64,000 bases of DNA from Nocardia rosealba (GTDB lineage Bacteria; Actinomycetota; Actinomycetes; Mycobacteriales; Mycobacteriaceae): positions 756,505 through 820,504 of the forward strand of contig NZ_JAIWNA010000001.1 in NCBI RefSeq assembly GCF_020216065.1, read 5' to 3'. Of this stretch, positions 8,672 through 17,782 are shown one piece after another (the first letter of the stretch is position 1; every line of letters begins with the position of its first letter). The notes under the pieces are model-generated. The model ran no database searches. It was not told where the DNA came from and saw only the letters and a list, made by a program, of their open reading frames with translations. The position numbers and the translations under genes are program-made.

Positions 8672-10159
8672 TCAGGAGTACGTGGGCAGTGGGACGGCGC
8701 CGCGCTGCACGAGCGCCGTCTTCCACAGGTGCATGGACAGGTAGGAGCGCCAGGGCGCCCAGCGTTCGGTGTCGGCGAGGTCGATGTCCGCGAGGGCGGC
8801 GCCCTGGCGGACGACCAGGTCGGTGTCGAGCAGGATGTCGGGGTCGGCGAGCGAGCGCATGGTCACGTAGTCGGCGGTCCAGGGGCCGACGCCGTCGAGG
8901 GCGAGCAGGTCGCAGCGCAGGTCGTCGGCGGTGCGGCCCGAATGCAGCACCAGTTCGCCGTCGGCGATCGCCCGCGCGGCCGACACGATGGCGGCGATCC
9001 GGCGGGCGGGCCCGGTCAGCACCTCGGCACCGTGTTCGGCGATGGCCGCGGGCGTGGGGAACAGCAGCGGTACCGGCCCCTCGATCCGTTCACCGAGCGC
9101 CTCGACCAGGCGCGCGGTGTGGGTCGCCGCCGCCCGCACCGAGATCTGCTGCCCGATCATGGTGCGCAACAACAGTTCCGGACCGTCGAGACACCCCGGC
9201 ACGCGGATGCCCGCTGTGAACGGACTGGCGTCGCCGACGTTCGACGTGATCCCCAAGGCCTCGTCGATCCCCAGCGGATCGGCATCGAGATCGAGCAGAT
9301 GCCGCAACCGGGCGACGGTCGGCGCCAGATCACGCATATCCCGCAGGGCGAGCTCGGCCCGCACATGCCCCGGCCGGAACGACAACCCGATGGTCGCGTG
9401 CCCGTGCGGCGTGCGCAGGCTGCGCGTGTACACCCCGTTCTCCCACAGCTCCATCCCCGGCACCGTGTGCGCGGACAGGAACCAGGCCAGCCACCCGGTA
9501 TCGAGCGGTTCGCGATACGGCAGCCGCAAAGTCAGCAGGCCGGGTGTGGCGGGCGCCTCCACATCGTTGCGTGGCGAGCGGCGCGATTCGGTGCGCATCG
9601 TGGTCGGGCTCACCGCGAACACCTCGCGCACGGTGTCGTTGAACTGGCGGATGCTGGCGAAGCCGGCCGCGAACGCGATATCCGACATGGGCATGTCGGT
9701 GGTCTGGATCAGCAGCCGCGCGGTGTGTGCGCGGTGTGCCCTGGCCAGCGCGAGCGGTCCAGCGCCGAGCTCGGTGGTCAGCACCCGGGTCAGTTGCCGT
9801 TGTGAATAACCAAGTGTCGCAGCCAGTTCGGGAACTCCACCCCGCTCGATCACGCCGTCGCCGATGAGCCGCATGGCGCGGGCGGCCAGGTCGGCGCGCA
9901 CGTTCCACAGCGGTGAACCGGGGGCGGCATCGGGCAGACAGCGCCTGCACGCCCGGTACCCCGCCTGCTGGGCTGCGGCGGCGGTGGGCAGGAACGACAC
10001 ATTGGTGCGCTTGGGCGTGATCGCCGGGCACGAGGGACGGCAGTAGATGCCGGTGGTGCGGACCGCGGTGAAGAACTGCCCGTCGAAACGGGAGTCGCGG
10101 GTCGACACCGCGCGGTAGCAGCGCTCGAAGTCCAAAGCCGTGATGGTCACGTTGTCCAC
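8672..10159 (-). CDS. alkA: Ada-type regulator fused to AlkA DNA-3-methyladenine glycosylase
   Basis: A 495-residue, three-part protein. Residues 1-80 are an Ada zinc domain with Cys40, Cys44, Cys71 and Cys74; Cys40 should be the methylphosphotriester acceptor. Residues about 85-185 are an AraC-type double helix-turn-helix. Residues about 200-490 are an AlkA glycosylase with the helix-hairpin-helix LDGVGPWTADYV and a downstream catalytic-type Asp. Methylation of the N-terminal Cys would turn the protein into an activator of its own alkA-ogt operon, as known for Ada, while the C-terminal part excises alkylated bases. This fusion is known in mycobacteria. GTG start at 10159. Confidence 0.93.
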   Translation of the reverse strand: MDNVTITALDFERCYRAVSTRDSRFDGQFFTAVRTTGIYCRPSCPAITPKRTNVSFLPTAAAAQQAGYRACRRCLPDAAPGSPLWNVRADLAARAMRLIGDGVIERGGVPELAATLGYSQRQLTRVLTTELGAGPLALARAHRAHTARLLIQTTDMPMSDIAFAAGFASIRQFNDTVREVFAVSPTTMRTESRRSPRNDVEAPATPGLLTLRLPYREPLDTGWLAWFLSAHTVPGMELWENGVYTRSLRTPHGHATIGLSFRPGHVRAELALRDMRDLAPTVARLRHLLDLDADPLGIDEALGITSNVGDASPFTAGIRVPGCLDGPELLLRTMIGQQISVRAAATHTARLVEALGERIEGPVPLLFPTPAAIAEHGAEVLTGPARRIAAIVSAARAIADGELVLHSGRTADDLRCDLLALDGVGPWTADYVTMRSLADPDILLDTDLVVRQGAALADIDLADTERWAPWRSYLSMHLWKTALVQRGAVPLPTYS

Positions 10160-10205
10160 AATGACAGCGCGCCCGGCCCGGTGCTAGCGGAAATCGGCCA
10201 CCTAT

Positions 10206-10454
10206 TCAGCAGCAGCGGTTGGTGGGGTTCCGCTCGGCTTCGGCATAGCGTTCCCGCCAGTAGTCGCGCTCGGACGGCACCGGACGGTCCGGGTGGTTGC
10301 GGCGCAGATGGGCGACATACCGCTGGTAGTCCTGGCCGCCGTTGATCGCGCTGTACCACCGGACCACCGAGCGCGCACCTGTCCAGACATGGTGCGCGAG
10401 GGCGCGGGCGGCCGATCCGAAGGACCGCCCGCCCGCATCCCCGGCCGAATTCAC
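10206..10454 (-). CDS. YbdD/YjiX-type small CstA-associated protein
   Basis: An 82-residue soluble protein matching the small YbdD/YjiX family that accompanies CstA transporters. Landmarks are WYSAINGGQDYQRYVAHLRR, the family core, then HPDRPVPSERDYWRERY and a C-terminal CC pair. The GTG start at 10454 overlaps the cstA stop by four bases (GTGA), so translation is coupled; the upstream extension to 10511 lies inside cstA. In E. coli the homologous partners act with the pyruvate importers CstA and BtsT. The work here is presumably the same, but the substrate is not shown by sequence. Confidence 0.88.
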   Translation of the reverse strand: MNSAGDAGGRSFGSAARALAHHVWTGARSVVRWYSAINGGQDYQRYVAHLRRNHPDRPVPSERDYWRERYAEAERNPTNRCC

Positions 10455-12706
10455 GACACGTGCACCGATCCGGGCGCGGTCACCTTGCCCTCGGCGATGA
10501 GCACCTCCCACTCCTTCTGCACGTCCTTCTCCGCCTTGGTCGACACGAAACCGCTGGGGGAGAAGATCTTCGACGGCTGCTCCTCGGACTCCGAACTGGT
10601 CACCTCACCGGTGCGGATCGCCCGCAGGCACACCAGCGCACCGACGACGGTCACGATGAGCACGAGCACCGCGAACACGATCGACAACGTGCCCTGGATG
10701 AAGGTGTTGCGGATCGCGATCTCCACCTGCTCCGGCGTCTTTGCCGTCAGGCAGCCCTTGCCCGCGTCCTTGGCGGCCTGGCACAGGCTGTGCTGCTTCC
10801 AGTAACCGAGTTTGGGATCGGCGGAGAAGATCTTCTGCCAGGAGGCGGTCATGGTGACGATGAGGTCCCAGACCAGCGGAATACCGGGGATCCACGCCCA
10901 CTTCCACTGCCCGCGTTTGACGAGGATGGTGAGCACCACCGTCAGCGCGATCGCGGCCAGCAGCTGGTTGGCGATACCGAACAGCGGGTAGAGCGCGTTG
11001 ATGCCGCCGAACGGATCGTTGACACCCATCAGCAGCACGCCACCCCAGCCCGCGACCACGAGCAGCGAACACACCCACGCACCGACCCGCCACGACGGAT
11101 CACGGAACTTCTTGAAGCCGCCGCCGAAGTTGCCCAGCGCGTCCGACACCAGGAACCGCGCGACGCGAGTGCCCGCATCGATGGTGGTGAGGATGAACAG
11201 CGCCTCGAACATGATCGCGAAGTGGTACCAGAACGCCTTCATCGATTCGCCGCCGAGGAACTTGTGGAAGACCTCGGAGATGCCGACCGCCAGCGTCGGC
11301 GCGCCACCGGTACGCGAGATGATCGTCTGCTCACCGACATCCGAGGCCGCGTCGGCGAACAGTGCGGGCGTCGCTGCCGGGCCGTCGAGACCGAGCTTGT
11401 TGGTGTAGGCGGCGGCCGTCTCCGGCGTGCCACCGGTGAGCGAGCCGGGCGCGTTCATGCCGAAGTACAGGTGCTGGTCGATGATCGAGGCCGTGATGAT
11501 GGCCATCACCGCGACGAACGACTCCATCAGCATGCCGCCGTACCCGATCATGCGGGCATTGGATTCCTTGGCCAGCAACTTCGGCGTGGTCCCCGAGGAC
11601 ACCAGCGCGTGGAAACCCGACAGCGCGCCACAGGCGATGGTGATGAACAGGAACGGGAACAGGCTGCCCGCGAACGCCGGACCAGTGCCGCTGGAAGCGA
11701 ATTCCGACACCGCGGGCGCCTTCAGCACCGGCATGGTGATGAGAATGCCCGCCGCGAGCAGCACGATCGTGCCGACCTTCATGAACGTCGACAGGTAGTC
11801 GCGCGGCGCGAGCAGCAACCACACCGGCAGCACCGAGGCGAAGAAGCCGTAGGCGATCAGGCACCAGGCGATGGTGGTGCGCGACAGGGTGAACCAGTCC
11901 GCGCCCCATTCGGTTTCCGACACCCAGCCACCGCCGACGATGGCGGCCAGCAGCAGCACGATGCCGATCGCCGACACCTCGCCGACCTGACCCGGGCGCA
12001 GATAACGCAGGTACACGCCCATGAACAGCGCGATCGGGATGGTCATCGCGATCGAGAACACGCCCCACGGGCTCTCGCCGAGAGCGTTCACCACGACCAG
12101 CGCCAGCACGGCCAGCAGGATCGTCATGATGGCCAGGATCGCGACGATCGCCGCGACACCACCCACGGCACCGAGCTCGTCGCGCGCCATCTGCCCGAGG
12201 CTGCGACCGCGCCTGCGCGTGGAGGCCCACAGCACCAGGTAGTCCTGCACCGCACCGGCGAAAACCACGCCGACAACGATCCAGATGGTGCCCGGCAGAT
12301 AGCCCATCTGAGCTGCGAGAACCGGACCGACGAGGGGGCCGGCACCGGCGATGGCGGCGAAGTGGTGACCGTAGAGCACCCGCCGGTCCATCGGCATGAA
12401 GTCTTTGCCGTTGTCGTAGATCTCGGCCGGGGTGGCCACGTCGTCGCGCGGCTTGGTCACCTTCCATTCGATGAACCGGGCGTAGAACCGGTACGCGATG
12501 ATGTAGGTACACACCGCCGCGATCACGATCCACACCGCGTTCACGGATTCTCCGCGCGCTATCGCCAGATAGGTCCACGCGCCGGCGCCGAGCACGCCGA
12601 TCCCCGCGAACACAGCCTTCTTGGCGGGCGTGATCGGCGTGCGATCGACGACACCGACCGGAGGCAAGTCCGGGTCGGTCCGCAGATATTCGATGGTCGT
12701 CGCCAT
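10451..12706 (-). CDS. cstA: Carbon starvation protein CstA, membrane transporter
   Basis: A 751-residue polytopic protein with about 16-18 hydrophobic segments. The CstA signature region is present: YGHHFAAIAGAGPLVGPVLA near residue 95-115, followed by LGYLPGTIW-like and DYLVLWASTRRRGRSLGQM segments. E. coli homologs take up pyruvate and have been linked to peptide use in starvation. The gene is the first of a two-gene operon with the YbdD-like gene. Its start codon is preceded by an AGGAG-like sequence (CAGGAGTTGAGTCA). The 5' leader carries a 9-bp inverted repeat at 12727-12776. Confidence 0.94.
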   Translation of the reverse strand: MATTIEYLRTDPDLPPVGVVDRTPITPAKKAVFAGIGVLGAGAWTYLAIARGESVNAVWIVIAAVCTYIIAYRFYARFIEWKVTKPRDDVATPAEIYDNGKDFMPMDRRVLYGHHFAAIAGAGPLVGPVLAAQMGYLPGTIWIVVGVVFAGAVQDYLVLWASTRRRGRSLGQMARDELGAVGGVAAIVAILAIMTILLAVLALVVVNALGESPWGVFSIAMTIPIALFMGVYLRYLRPGQVGEVSAIGIVLLLAAIVGGGWVSETEWGADWFTLSRTTIAWCLIAYGFFASVLPVWLLLAPRDYLSTFMKVGTIVLLAAGILITMPVLKAPAVSEFASSGTGPAFAGSLFPFLFITIACGALSGFHALVSSGTTPKLLAKESNARMIGYGGMLMESFVAVMAIITASIIDQHLYFGMNAPGSLTGGTPETAAAYTNKLGLDGPAATPALFADAASDVGEQTIISRTGGAPTLAVGISEVFHKFLGGESMKAFWYHFAIMFEALFILTTIDAGTRVARFLVSDALGNFGGGFKKFRDPSWRVGAWVCSLLVVAGWGGVLLMGVNDPFGGINALYPLFGIANQLLAAIALTVVLTILVKRGQWKWAWIPGIPLVWDLIVTMTASWQKIFSADPKLGYWKQHSLCQAAKDAGKGCLTAKTPEQVEIAIRNTFIQGTLSIVFAVLVLIVTVVGALVCLRAIRTGEVTSSESEEQPSKIFSPSGFVSTKAEKDVQKEWEVLIAEGKVTAPGSVHVS

Positions 12707-12726
12707 TGACTCAACTCCTGTACAAC

Positions 12727-12776
12727 GCGCAGAGCCTCGGGTGAAGCATCGACAACGTAGCCGATGCGCTCTGCGC
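12727..12776. repeat. Inverted repeat in the cstA leader
   Basis: GCGCAGAGC at 12727-12735 pairs with GCTCTGCGC at 12768-12776 around a 32-nt loop, 20-70 nt upstream of the cstA start. It may be an operator or an mRNA stem; no function is shown. Confidence 0.35.
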
Positions 12777-12828
12777 GCCGGACAGGATCACACACGGTCG
12801 CGCCCAAGATGAAATTTTGTTCAGGCAG

Positions 12829-13242
12829 TCATTCACCTGCGTAGGTGCCGAAGCTCCAGAGGTTGCCCTCGGGGTCTTGGGCACTGAAGCCGCGGGAGCC
12901 GTAGTCCTCGTCGCGCAGTTCGCGGATGATGGTGGCGCCCGCTGCGGTGGCGCGGGTGTGGAGGGCGTCGGGGTTGTCGGTGACGAGGTAGATGTTGGCG
13001 ATGCCGGGTGGTCGGGTGCAGAAGGGGGAGTCGTCGTCGCGGCCGGTGGAGCCGAACATGATGCCGCCGCCTTCGGGCCAGCGCAGTTCGCCGTGTTCGA
13101 CGATCGATGGGTCGTCGTCGCGGGCGTAGACGGCCCTGGCCTCGAAACCGAAGGCGGTGGTGAGGAATTCGATCATGGCGCGGGCGTCGGTGAAGGCCAG
13201 GCACGGCCAGACCGCGCCGCGGGTGTCGGTGGAAGTAGTCAT
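12829..13242 (-). CDS. VOC-superfamily (glyoxalase/bleomycin-resistance-like) protein
   Basis: A 137-residue protein with the paired beta-alpha-beta-beta-beta modules of the vicinal-oxygen-chelate fold: an N-terminal FTDARAMIEFLTTAFGFEA-type strand-helix and a C-terminal GSRGFSAQDPEGNLWSFGTY, a typical metal-site end. It resembles PhnB-like members more than true glyoxalase I. The ATG lies 4 nt after the stop of the AraC-family gene, so the regulator and this protein are one transcript. Substrate unknown; small toxic compounds or antibiotics are bound by relatives. Confidence 0.8.
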   Translation of the reverse strand: MTTSTDTRGAVWPCLAFTDARAMIEFLTTAFGFEARAVYARDDDPSIVEHGELRWPEGGGIMFGSTGRDDDSPFCTRPPGIANIYLVTDNPDALHTRATAAGATIIRELRDEDYGSRGFSAQDPEGNLWSFGTYAGE

Positions 13243-13246
13243 GTCC

Positions 13247-14089
13247 TCAGCCTCGCGCTTCGGCCGCCCCCGGGTCTTGGACGGATGGAATCTCCTCGGC
13301 CAGCCATGCTGTCGGCGCCACGCCTGCCAGTTCGGCGAAGTCGCGATTCAGGTGCGCCTGGTCGTAGTAGCCGCAGGTGGCCGCGATCTGGGCGATCGAG
13401 ACATACGACGGCGTGTTGGCGAGCATGCGGCGGGCGCGTTCGAATCGGATGATCCGCGCGGCCAGTTTCGGGCTCGCGCCGAATTCGGCGGTGAACTTGC
13501 GGGTGAGGTGTTGTCTGCTCCAGCCGATGCGTTCGGCCAAAGGGTTCATCGGACAGGTGCCGCCCGTACCGACGAGAGTGCGCCAGGCCCAGGACAATTC
13601 GGGGCCGGGGACCGATTCGGTGCGGGCCGCCGCGGTGAGCGCCCGGTCGCAGGCGGCGAATCTGCTCGGCCAATCATCGTGCGCGTGTACGGCGTCGGCG
13701 AGTTGATCGCCCAAAGACCTTCGCGCTTGCGAGCATTCGATCGTCACATCCCACATCTCGCTCGCGGGCATCCCGAACAGCACACGACTGCCGAGCGGGG
13801 TGAGCTCGATGGCGACACCCTCCTGGAAACCGGTGTGCGCGATCATCGCCGGGGCGGCTTGTAGTCCGCTCAGGACACAGCGGTAGCTGCCCGGTGATTG
13901 ACGGCGATCGGTCTGCTCCACGACGTCGATCGGCGGGCCGGCGGCCACGATGAACGTCATGTGCCGCGAAGGCAGACCACGGTGCAACCCCGGTTCGTAA
14001 CCCGTCATGCGATAGCCCACGTACCGGTCGATGAACGCGGCCAGAACCGGCGCGGGGGCTGCGGTCACCACCTCCGTGGTCGCCTCCAT
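13247..14089 (-). CDS. AraC-family transcriptional regulator
   Basis: A 280-residue regulator. The C-terminal 100 residues hold two helix-turn-helix motifs typical of AraC/XylS: LAERIGWSRQHLTRKFTAEF and IAATCGYYDQAHLNRDFAEL. The N-terminal part resembles the cupin-like DUF6597-type domain of AraC relatives (residues 15-130). The ATG at 14089 is preferred over GTG 14098 because TAGCGT lies 7 nt upstream, which fits a leaderless mRNA and would overlap the GTG. It is followed at 4 nt by the VOC gene, its likely target or co-regulated effector. Confidence 0.85.
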   Translation of the reverse strand: MEATTEVVTAAPAPVLAAFIDRYVGYRMTGYEPGLHRGLPSRHMTFIVAAGPPIDVVEQTDRRQSPGSYRCVLSGLQAAPAMIAHTGFQEGVAIELTPLGSRVLFGMPASEMWDVTIECSQARRSLGDQLADAVHAHDDWPSRFAACDRALTAAARTESVPGPELSWAWRTLVGTGGTCPMNPLAERIGWSRQHLTRKFTAEFGASPKLAARIIRFERARRMLANTPSYVSIAQIAATCGYYDQAHLNRDFAELAGVAPTAWLAEEIPSVQDPGAAEARG

Positions 14090-14096
14090 ACCCGTC

Positions 14097-14102
14097 ACGC
14101 TA
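14097..14102 (-). promoter_or_regulatory. -10 element, leaderless AraC-type gene
   Basis: TAGCGT on the minus strand, 7 nt before ATG 14089. The rest of the 260-nt interval up to 14349 shows no gene. Confidence 0.5.
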
Positions 14103-14349
14103 CGCCGGGGCTGTGGTGGCGGCCAGACCGATCGATGTCGGGATCACACCGGTGGCGCCTGCGCTTCGCCTCGCGGAGTGTGTTGTTGAGCACGCGTCTG
14201 AGTGCTCTGCGTGGGGTAACCGAATCGAGAAGGTGCTCTCCGTATCTCGGCGTGTGCGGTGAGATATCGCACTCGGTGATTCCGGGCGTGTGGAAACACG
14301 AGGTCAGCCGGTTAATCTTGCGCCTTCGTCCAATTCTGTAGGAGGTGTC

Positions 14350-15261
14350 ATGCGGCGGGTTCAGTACGAGCGCAGCAGTGGTCCGGAGGTGCTCGAGGTC
14401 GTCGCGGCCGAGGTGCCGGTGCCCGGTGCCGGTGAGCTGCTGGTCCGGGTGGAGGCGATCGGGGTCACCCTGTCGGCGATCCGGCGGATCAGTGTGGCGC
14501 AGCCGTTGCGGGCCGAAGTGGCCGGTGAGGTCGTCGCCGTCGGTGACGGGGTCGACGGGTACAGCGACGGCTACCGCGTGGTCGGCGTCTGTGATGCCGA
14601 TGCCTACGCCGAATACGTGCTGCTCTCGGTCGACCAGGCCTCCGCGATCCCCGACGGTGCCTCCGCCGTCGACGCCGTCGCCCTGATGCGCAGCGGGCTC
14701 GTCGCCCTCGGCGCGCTCGACACCGTCGCCCCGCGTGAAGGTGAGACCGCGCTGGTCACCGCCGCCGCGGGCGGTGTCGGCCACCTCGCGGTGCAGTTGG
14801 CCCGTGTGCGCGGCGCGAGCTGGGTGGTCGCCGCGGTTTCCGACGAGAGCAAAGCCGGCTTCGTCCGCGAACTCGGCGCCGACGAGGTGTACACCTACGA
14901 CCAGCTGCACTGCGGCAAGCAGGCCGACTACGCCCTCGACGGTGTCGGCGGCAACGATCTCGGCAACACCCTCACCGGCCTCGCCGAGGGCGGCCGCGCC
15001 GTCACCTATGGCAGCAGCGGTGCGATCGACACCGAGGACCTGCTCGCGGGCGGCAAGACTCTCACCGGTTTCCGCATCGGCCGCCTCGCCCAGCGCGACC
15101 CCGCCCGCTACGAGGACCTGCGCCAGGAGGTGTGGCAGCACTACGCGTCCGGTCTGCTGCACCCTGTCGTGCACGCCGAGTTCGCCCTCGACGACGCGGC
15201 CGCCGCCCACGCCGTCATCGAGCAGCGCATCAACCTGGGCAAGGTCGTCCTCGTCCCCTGA
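14350..15261 (+). CDS. Zinc-free quinone oxidoreductase-like MDR protein
   Basis: A 303-residue medium-chain dehydrogenase/reductase. The N-terminal GroES-like half (VPVPGAGELLVRVEAIGVT) lacks the zinc-binding Cys/His set. The Rossmann half has AAAGGVGHLAVQLA for NADPH. This pattern fits NADPH:quinone reductase (Qor-like) proteins. The ATG at 14350 is preceded by a near-perfect AGGAGGT ribosome binding site; the longer frame back to 14290 is discounted. It is monocistronic, with a long hairpin after its stop. Substrate specificity cannot be assigned. Confidence 0.85.
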   Translation: MRRVQYERSSGPEVLEVVAAEVPVPGAGELLVRVEAIGVTLSAIRRISVAQPLRAEVAGEVVAVGDGVDGYSDGYRVVGVCDADAYAEYVLLSVDQASAIPDGASAVDAVALMRSGLVALGALDTVAPREGETALVTAAAGGVGHLAVQLARVRGASWVVAAVSDESKAGFVRELGADEVYTYDQLHCGKQADYALDGVGGNDLGNTLTGLAEGGRAVTYGSSGAIDTEDLLAGGKTLTGFRIGRLAQRDPARYEDLRQEVWQHYASGLLHPVVHAEFALDDAAAAHAVIEQRINLGKVVLVP

Positions 15262-15270
15262 ACTGGTCAC

Positions 15271-15335
15271 CCGATCACCACGCGCCGGCGGCGGCAAAGC
15301 CCGGGAGGCTGCCGCCACCACAGCGTGGTGATCGG
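15271..15335 (+). terminator. Long hairpin after the quinone reductase gene
   Basis: Thirteen-bp perfect arms at 15271-15283 and 15323-15335 enclose a second GGCGGCA/TGCCGCC stem. There is no T tract, as is common for GC-rich actinobacterial terminators. It lies 9 nt after the stop. Confidence 0.6.
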
Positions 15336-15434
15336 ATGTCCAGCATTCGGCTCGGTCTGCCGAGTGCGCCGGACGCCCGCCTGCTGCCGGGGCGGGGGCC
15401 GGTCGTCGTCGCGGACCCGTAGACTCTGATCCTT

Positions 15435-16514
15435 GTGAGCCTCACCCTCGGAATCGTCGGCCTGCCCAATGTCGGAAAGTCGACCCTGTTCAACGCGCTG
15501 ACCAAGAACGACGTGCTGGCCGCGAACTACCCGTTCGCGACCATCGAACCCAACGTCGGCGTGGTCCCGTTGCCGGACAAGCGGCTCGACAAGCTCGCCG
15601 AGATCTTCGGCTCCGAGCGGATCGTGCCCGCCGTCGTGTCGTTCGTCGACATCGCGGGCATCGTGAAGGGCGCCTCCGAAGGCGCGGGCCTCGGCAACAA
15701 GTTCCTCGCCAACATCCGTGAGGCCGACGCCATCTGCCAGGTGGTCCGTGTGTTCGCCGACGACGACGTGATCCACGTCGACGGCCGGGTCGACGCCGCC
15801 GCCGACATCGAGGTCATCGAGACCGAGCTCATCCTCGCCGACCTGCAGACCCTCGAGAAGGCCATCCCGCGCCTCGAGAAGGAAGCCCGCGTCAAGAAGG
15901 ACCGCAAGCCCCTGCTCGACGCCGCCAAGGTGGCCGAGGGTTTCCTCAACGAGGGCACCACGCTGTTCGCGGCGGGCAAGAAGATCGACGCCGAGCTGCT
16001 GCGTGAGCTGTCGCTGCTCACCATCAAGCCGTTCCTCTATGTCTTCAACGCCGACGAATCCGTCCTCACCGACGACGCCAAGGTCGCCGAGCTGAAGGCC
16101 GCCGTCGCCCCCGCCGACGCCGTCTTCCTCGACGCCAAGGTCGAAGCCGAACTCCTCGAACTCGACGACGAATCCGCCATGGAACTCCTCGAGTCCATCG
16201 GCCAAACCGAACCCGGCCTGCACGGCCTGGCCCGCGCCGGCTTCCACACCCTCGGCCTCCAGACCTACCTCACCGCAGGCCCCAAGGAAGCCCGAGCCTG
16301 GACCATCCACCAGGGCGACACGGCCCCCAAGGCCGCAGGCGTCATCCACACCGACTTCGAACGCGGCTTCATCAAAGCCGAAATCGTCGCCTTCGACGAC
16401 CTGGTCGAAGCAGGCTCCATGGCCGCCGCCAAAGCCGCAGGCAAGGTCCGCATGGAAGGCAAGGACTACATCATGGCCGACGGCGACGTCGTGGAATTCC
16501 GCTTTAATGTGTAG
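15435..16514 (+). CDS. ychF: Redox-regulated ATPase YchF
   Basis: A 359-residue Obg-family P-loop protein that in other bacteria hydrolyses ATP and associates with ribosomes. The G1 motif GLPNVGKST lies at about residues 8-16, DIAGIVKGASEGAGLGN is the G3 region, and the C-terminal TGS domain ends with KDYIMADGDVVEFRFNV, as in other YchF proteins. GTG start at 15435 with TAGACT 9 nt upstream, so the mRNA leader is at most a few nucleotides. Rv1112 is the corresponding mycobacterial neighbour of ispH; here about 13 kb of other genes separates them. Confidence 0.96.
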   Translation: MSLTLGIVGLPNVGKSTLFNALTKNDVLAANYPFATIEPNVGVVPLPDKRLDKLAEIFGSERIVPAVVSFVDIAGIVKGASEGAGLGNKFLANIREADAICQVVRVFADDDVIHVDGRVDAAADIEVIETELILADLQTLEKAIPRLEKEARVKKDRKPLLDAAKVAEGFLNEGTTLFAAGKKIDAELLRELSLLTIKPFLYVFNADESVLTDDAKVAELKAAVAPADAVFLDAKVEAELLELDDESAMELLESIGQTEPGLHGLARAGFHTLGLQTYLTAGPKEARAWTIHQGDTAPKAAGVIHTDFERGFIKAEIVAFDDLVEAGSMAAAKAAGKVRMEGKDYIMADGDVVEFRFNV

Positions 16515-16553
16515 TCCGTTGCGCCTGGGCTGACTGAAAGAGCCCGGAGCAAG

Positions 16554-16584
16554 GAGGCCGGCATCGGTCGGCGATGCCGGCCTC
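16554..16584. terminator. Hairpin between convergent ychF and MFS genes
   Basis: Thirteen-bp perfect arms at 16554-16566 and 16572-16584 with a 5-nt loop, without a T tract. Its position between two convergent stops suggests it serves both. Confidence 0.65.
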
Positions 16585-16600
16585 GGATAGATGCGCTGAA

Positions 16601-17782
16601 TCAGCGTGCGTTTGCGCGCGTCTTCTCGCTCGGGTTCGCCTGATGCCGACGCTGCGCCACCAGGACCACGGCCACCGCTGCGCTCGTGAAGATCGCGCTG
16701 CACAGCCATGCCGTCGTGGGACGGGTGGTGCGGTCGACGACGAGGCCGGCGGTGATCGGGCCGAGGACCGCGCCGACATTGAATGCGGTGGTCGCCAGGG
16801 CGCCTGCGATGCGCGGCGCGGTGGGGGCGGCGGTTCGCACGATCGTGGCGATCAGCGTCGATCCCACGCCGAACGCGACCGCGCCGGTCACCACTGCCAT
16901 GATCATCACGCCGATCAGCAGGTGCGCGGTGAGGGCGGCCAGTAGCCAGACCGCGAGGAGCGCAACGGTTCCGGTGGAGATGATCCGTCGGCGATGGGTG
17001 TCGCTGTAGCGGCCAGTGAGTGTGACGCCGGCGAACGAACCGAGGCCGAACAAGGCGAGCGCGAAGGGAACCCACCGGCCGTCCGCGGCGGCGTCGTTCG
17101 TGATGGTGCCGAGGTAGGTGAACCCGGCGAAAGTCGCGGCGTTGACAAGGATTCCGGCGACGACAGCCACCCGCACCGCAGGCAGCCGCACGACCGACCA
17201 TTCATGACGCAACGACAGCGCCTGCGGGTCCTGCCGGTCGTCGCGACCGAGCATGAACCACACCGGAACCAGCGTGGCCGCACTGATCACGGCAACAGCC
17301 CAGAACGTCGATCGCCAGCCCCACGCCTGCCCCAGCAGGGTGCCCGCGGGTACACCGGCGATGCAGGCGACCGTCACTCCTGAGATCACCACGGATGTCG
17401 CTCGGCCGACCGACGCCGGGCCGACCAAGCGCGGCAACGCGGCCAGGGTGACCGCGAGGAACCCGGCGTTGGCGACGGCGGCGACCACCCGCGTCACCAA
17501 CAGTACCCCGAACCCGGTCGCGACGGCCCCCACCACGTGGGCGGCACAAAACAGCGCCAGGAACGCGGTGACCGAATACCTGACCGGCAACCGGCCCGCC
17601 GCCGTCGCCATCACTGGTGCGCCCAGCACCATGCCTGCCGCGAACAGCGATGTCAGCAGACCCGCGGCGCCGAGGGAGATTCCCACGTCACCCGCTATCT
17701 GCTCGAGCAATCCCGACACCATGAATTCGGATGTGCCCTGCGCGAACACCGCGACAGCCAGCACGAAAACCACAACGGGCAT
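16601..17782 (-). CDS. Cmx/CmrA-like MFS efflux transporter
   Basis: A 393-residue major facilitator with about 12 membrane segments. The N-terminus (VFAQGTSEFMVSGLL) matches chloramphenicol efflux pumps of the Cmx/CmrA type and the wider AraJ-like DHA1 group. The motif-A region GRYSDTHRRR lies in the second half. Drug:proton antiport is expected; chloramphenicol as substrate is only an inference from resemblance. ATG at 17782 follows CGGGGAG at a spacing of 9 nt. Its leader contains a hairpin at 17841-17872 about 60 nt upstream. Confidence 0.8.
   Translation of the reverse strand: MPVVVFVLAVAVFAQGTSEFMVSGLLEQIAGDVGISLGAAGLLTSLFAAGMVLGAPVMATAAGRLPVRYSVTAFLALFCAAHVVGAVATGFGVLLVTRVVAAVANAGFLAVTLAALPRLVGPASVGRATSVVISGVTVACIAGVPAGTLLGQAWGWRSTFWAVAVISAATLVPVWFMLGRDDRQDPQALSLRHEWSVVRLPAVRVAVVAGILVNAATFAGFTYLGTITNDAAADGRWVPFALALFGLGSFAGVTLTGRYSDTHRRRIISTGTVALLAVWLLAALTAHLLIGVMIMAVVTGAVAFGVGSTLIATIVRTAAPTAPRIAGALATTAFNVGAVLGPITAGLVVDRTTRPTTAWLCSAIFTSAAVAVVLVAQRRHQANPSEKTRANAR

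Noticed and set aside
10460..12709. 749-residue open frame on the plus strand opposite cstA
   Set aside because: Antisense shadow of a GC-rich gene; His/Arg/Gln/Asp-rich composition, no family resemblance.
15267..17201. 644-residue open frame opposite ychF and into the MFS gene
   Set aside because: YchF on the plus strand is unmistakable; the antisense product is low-complexity.
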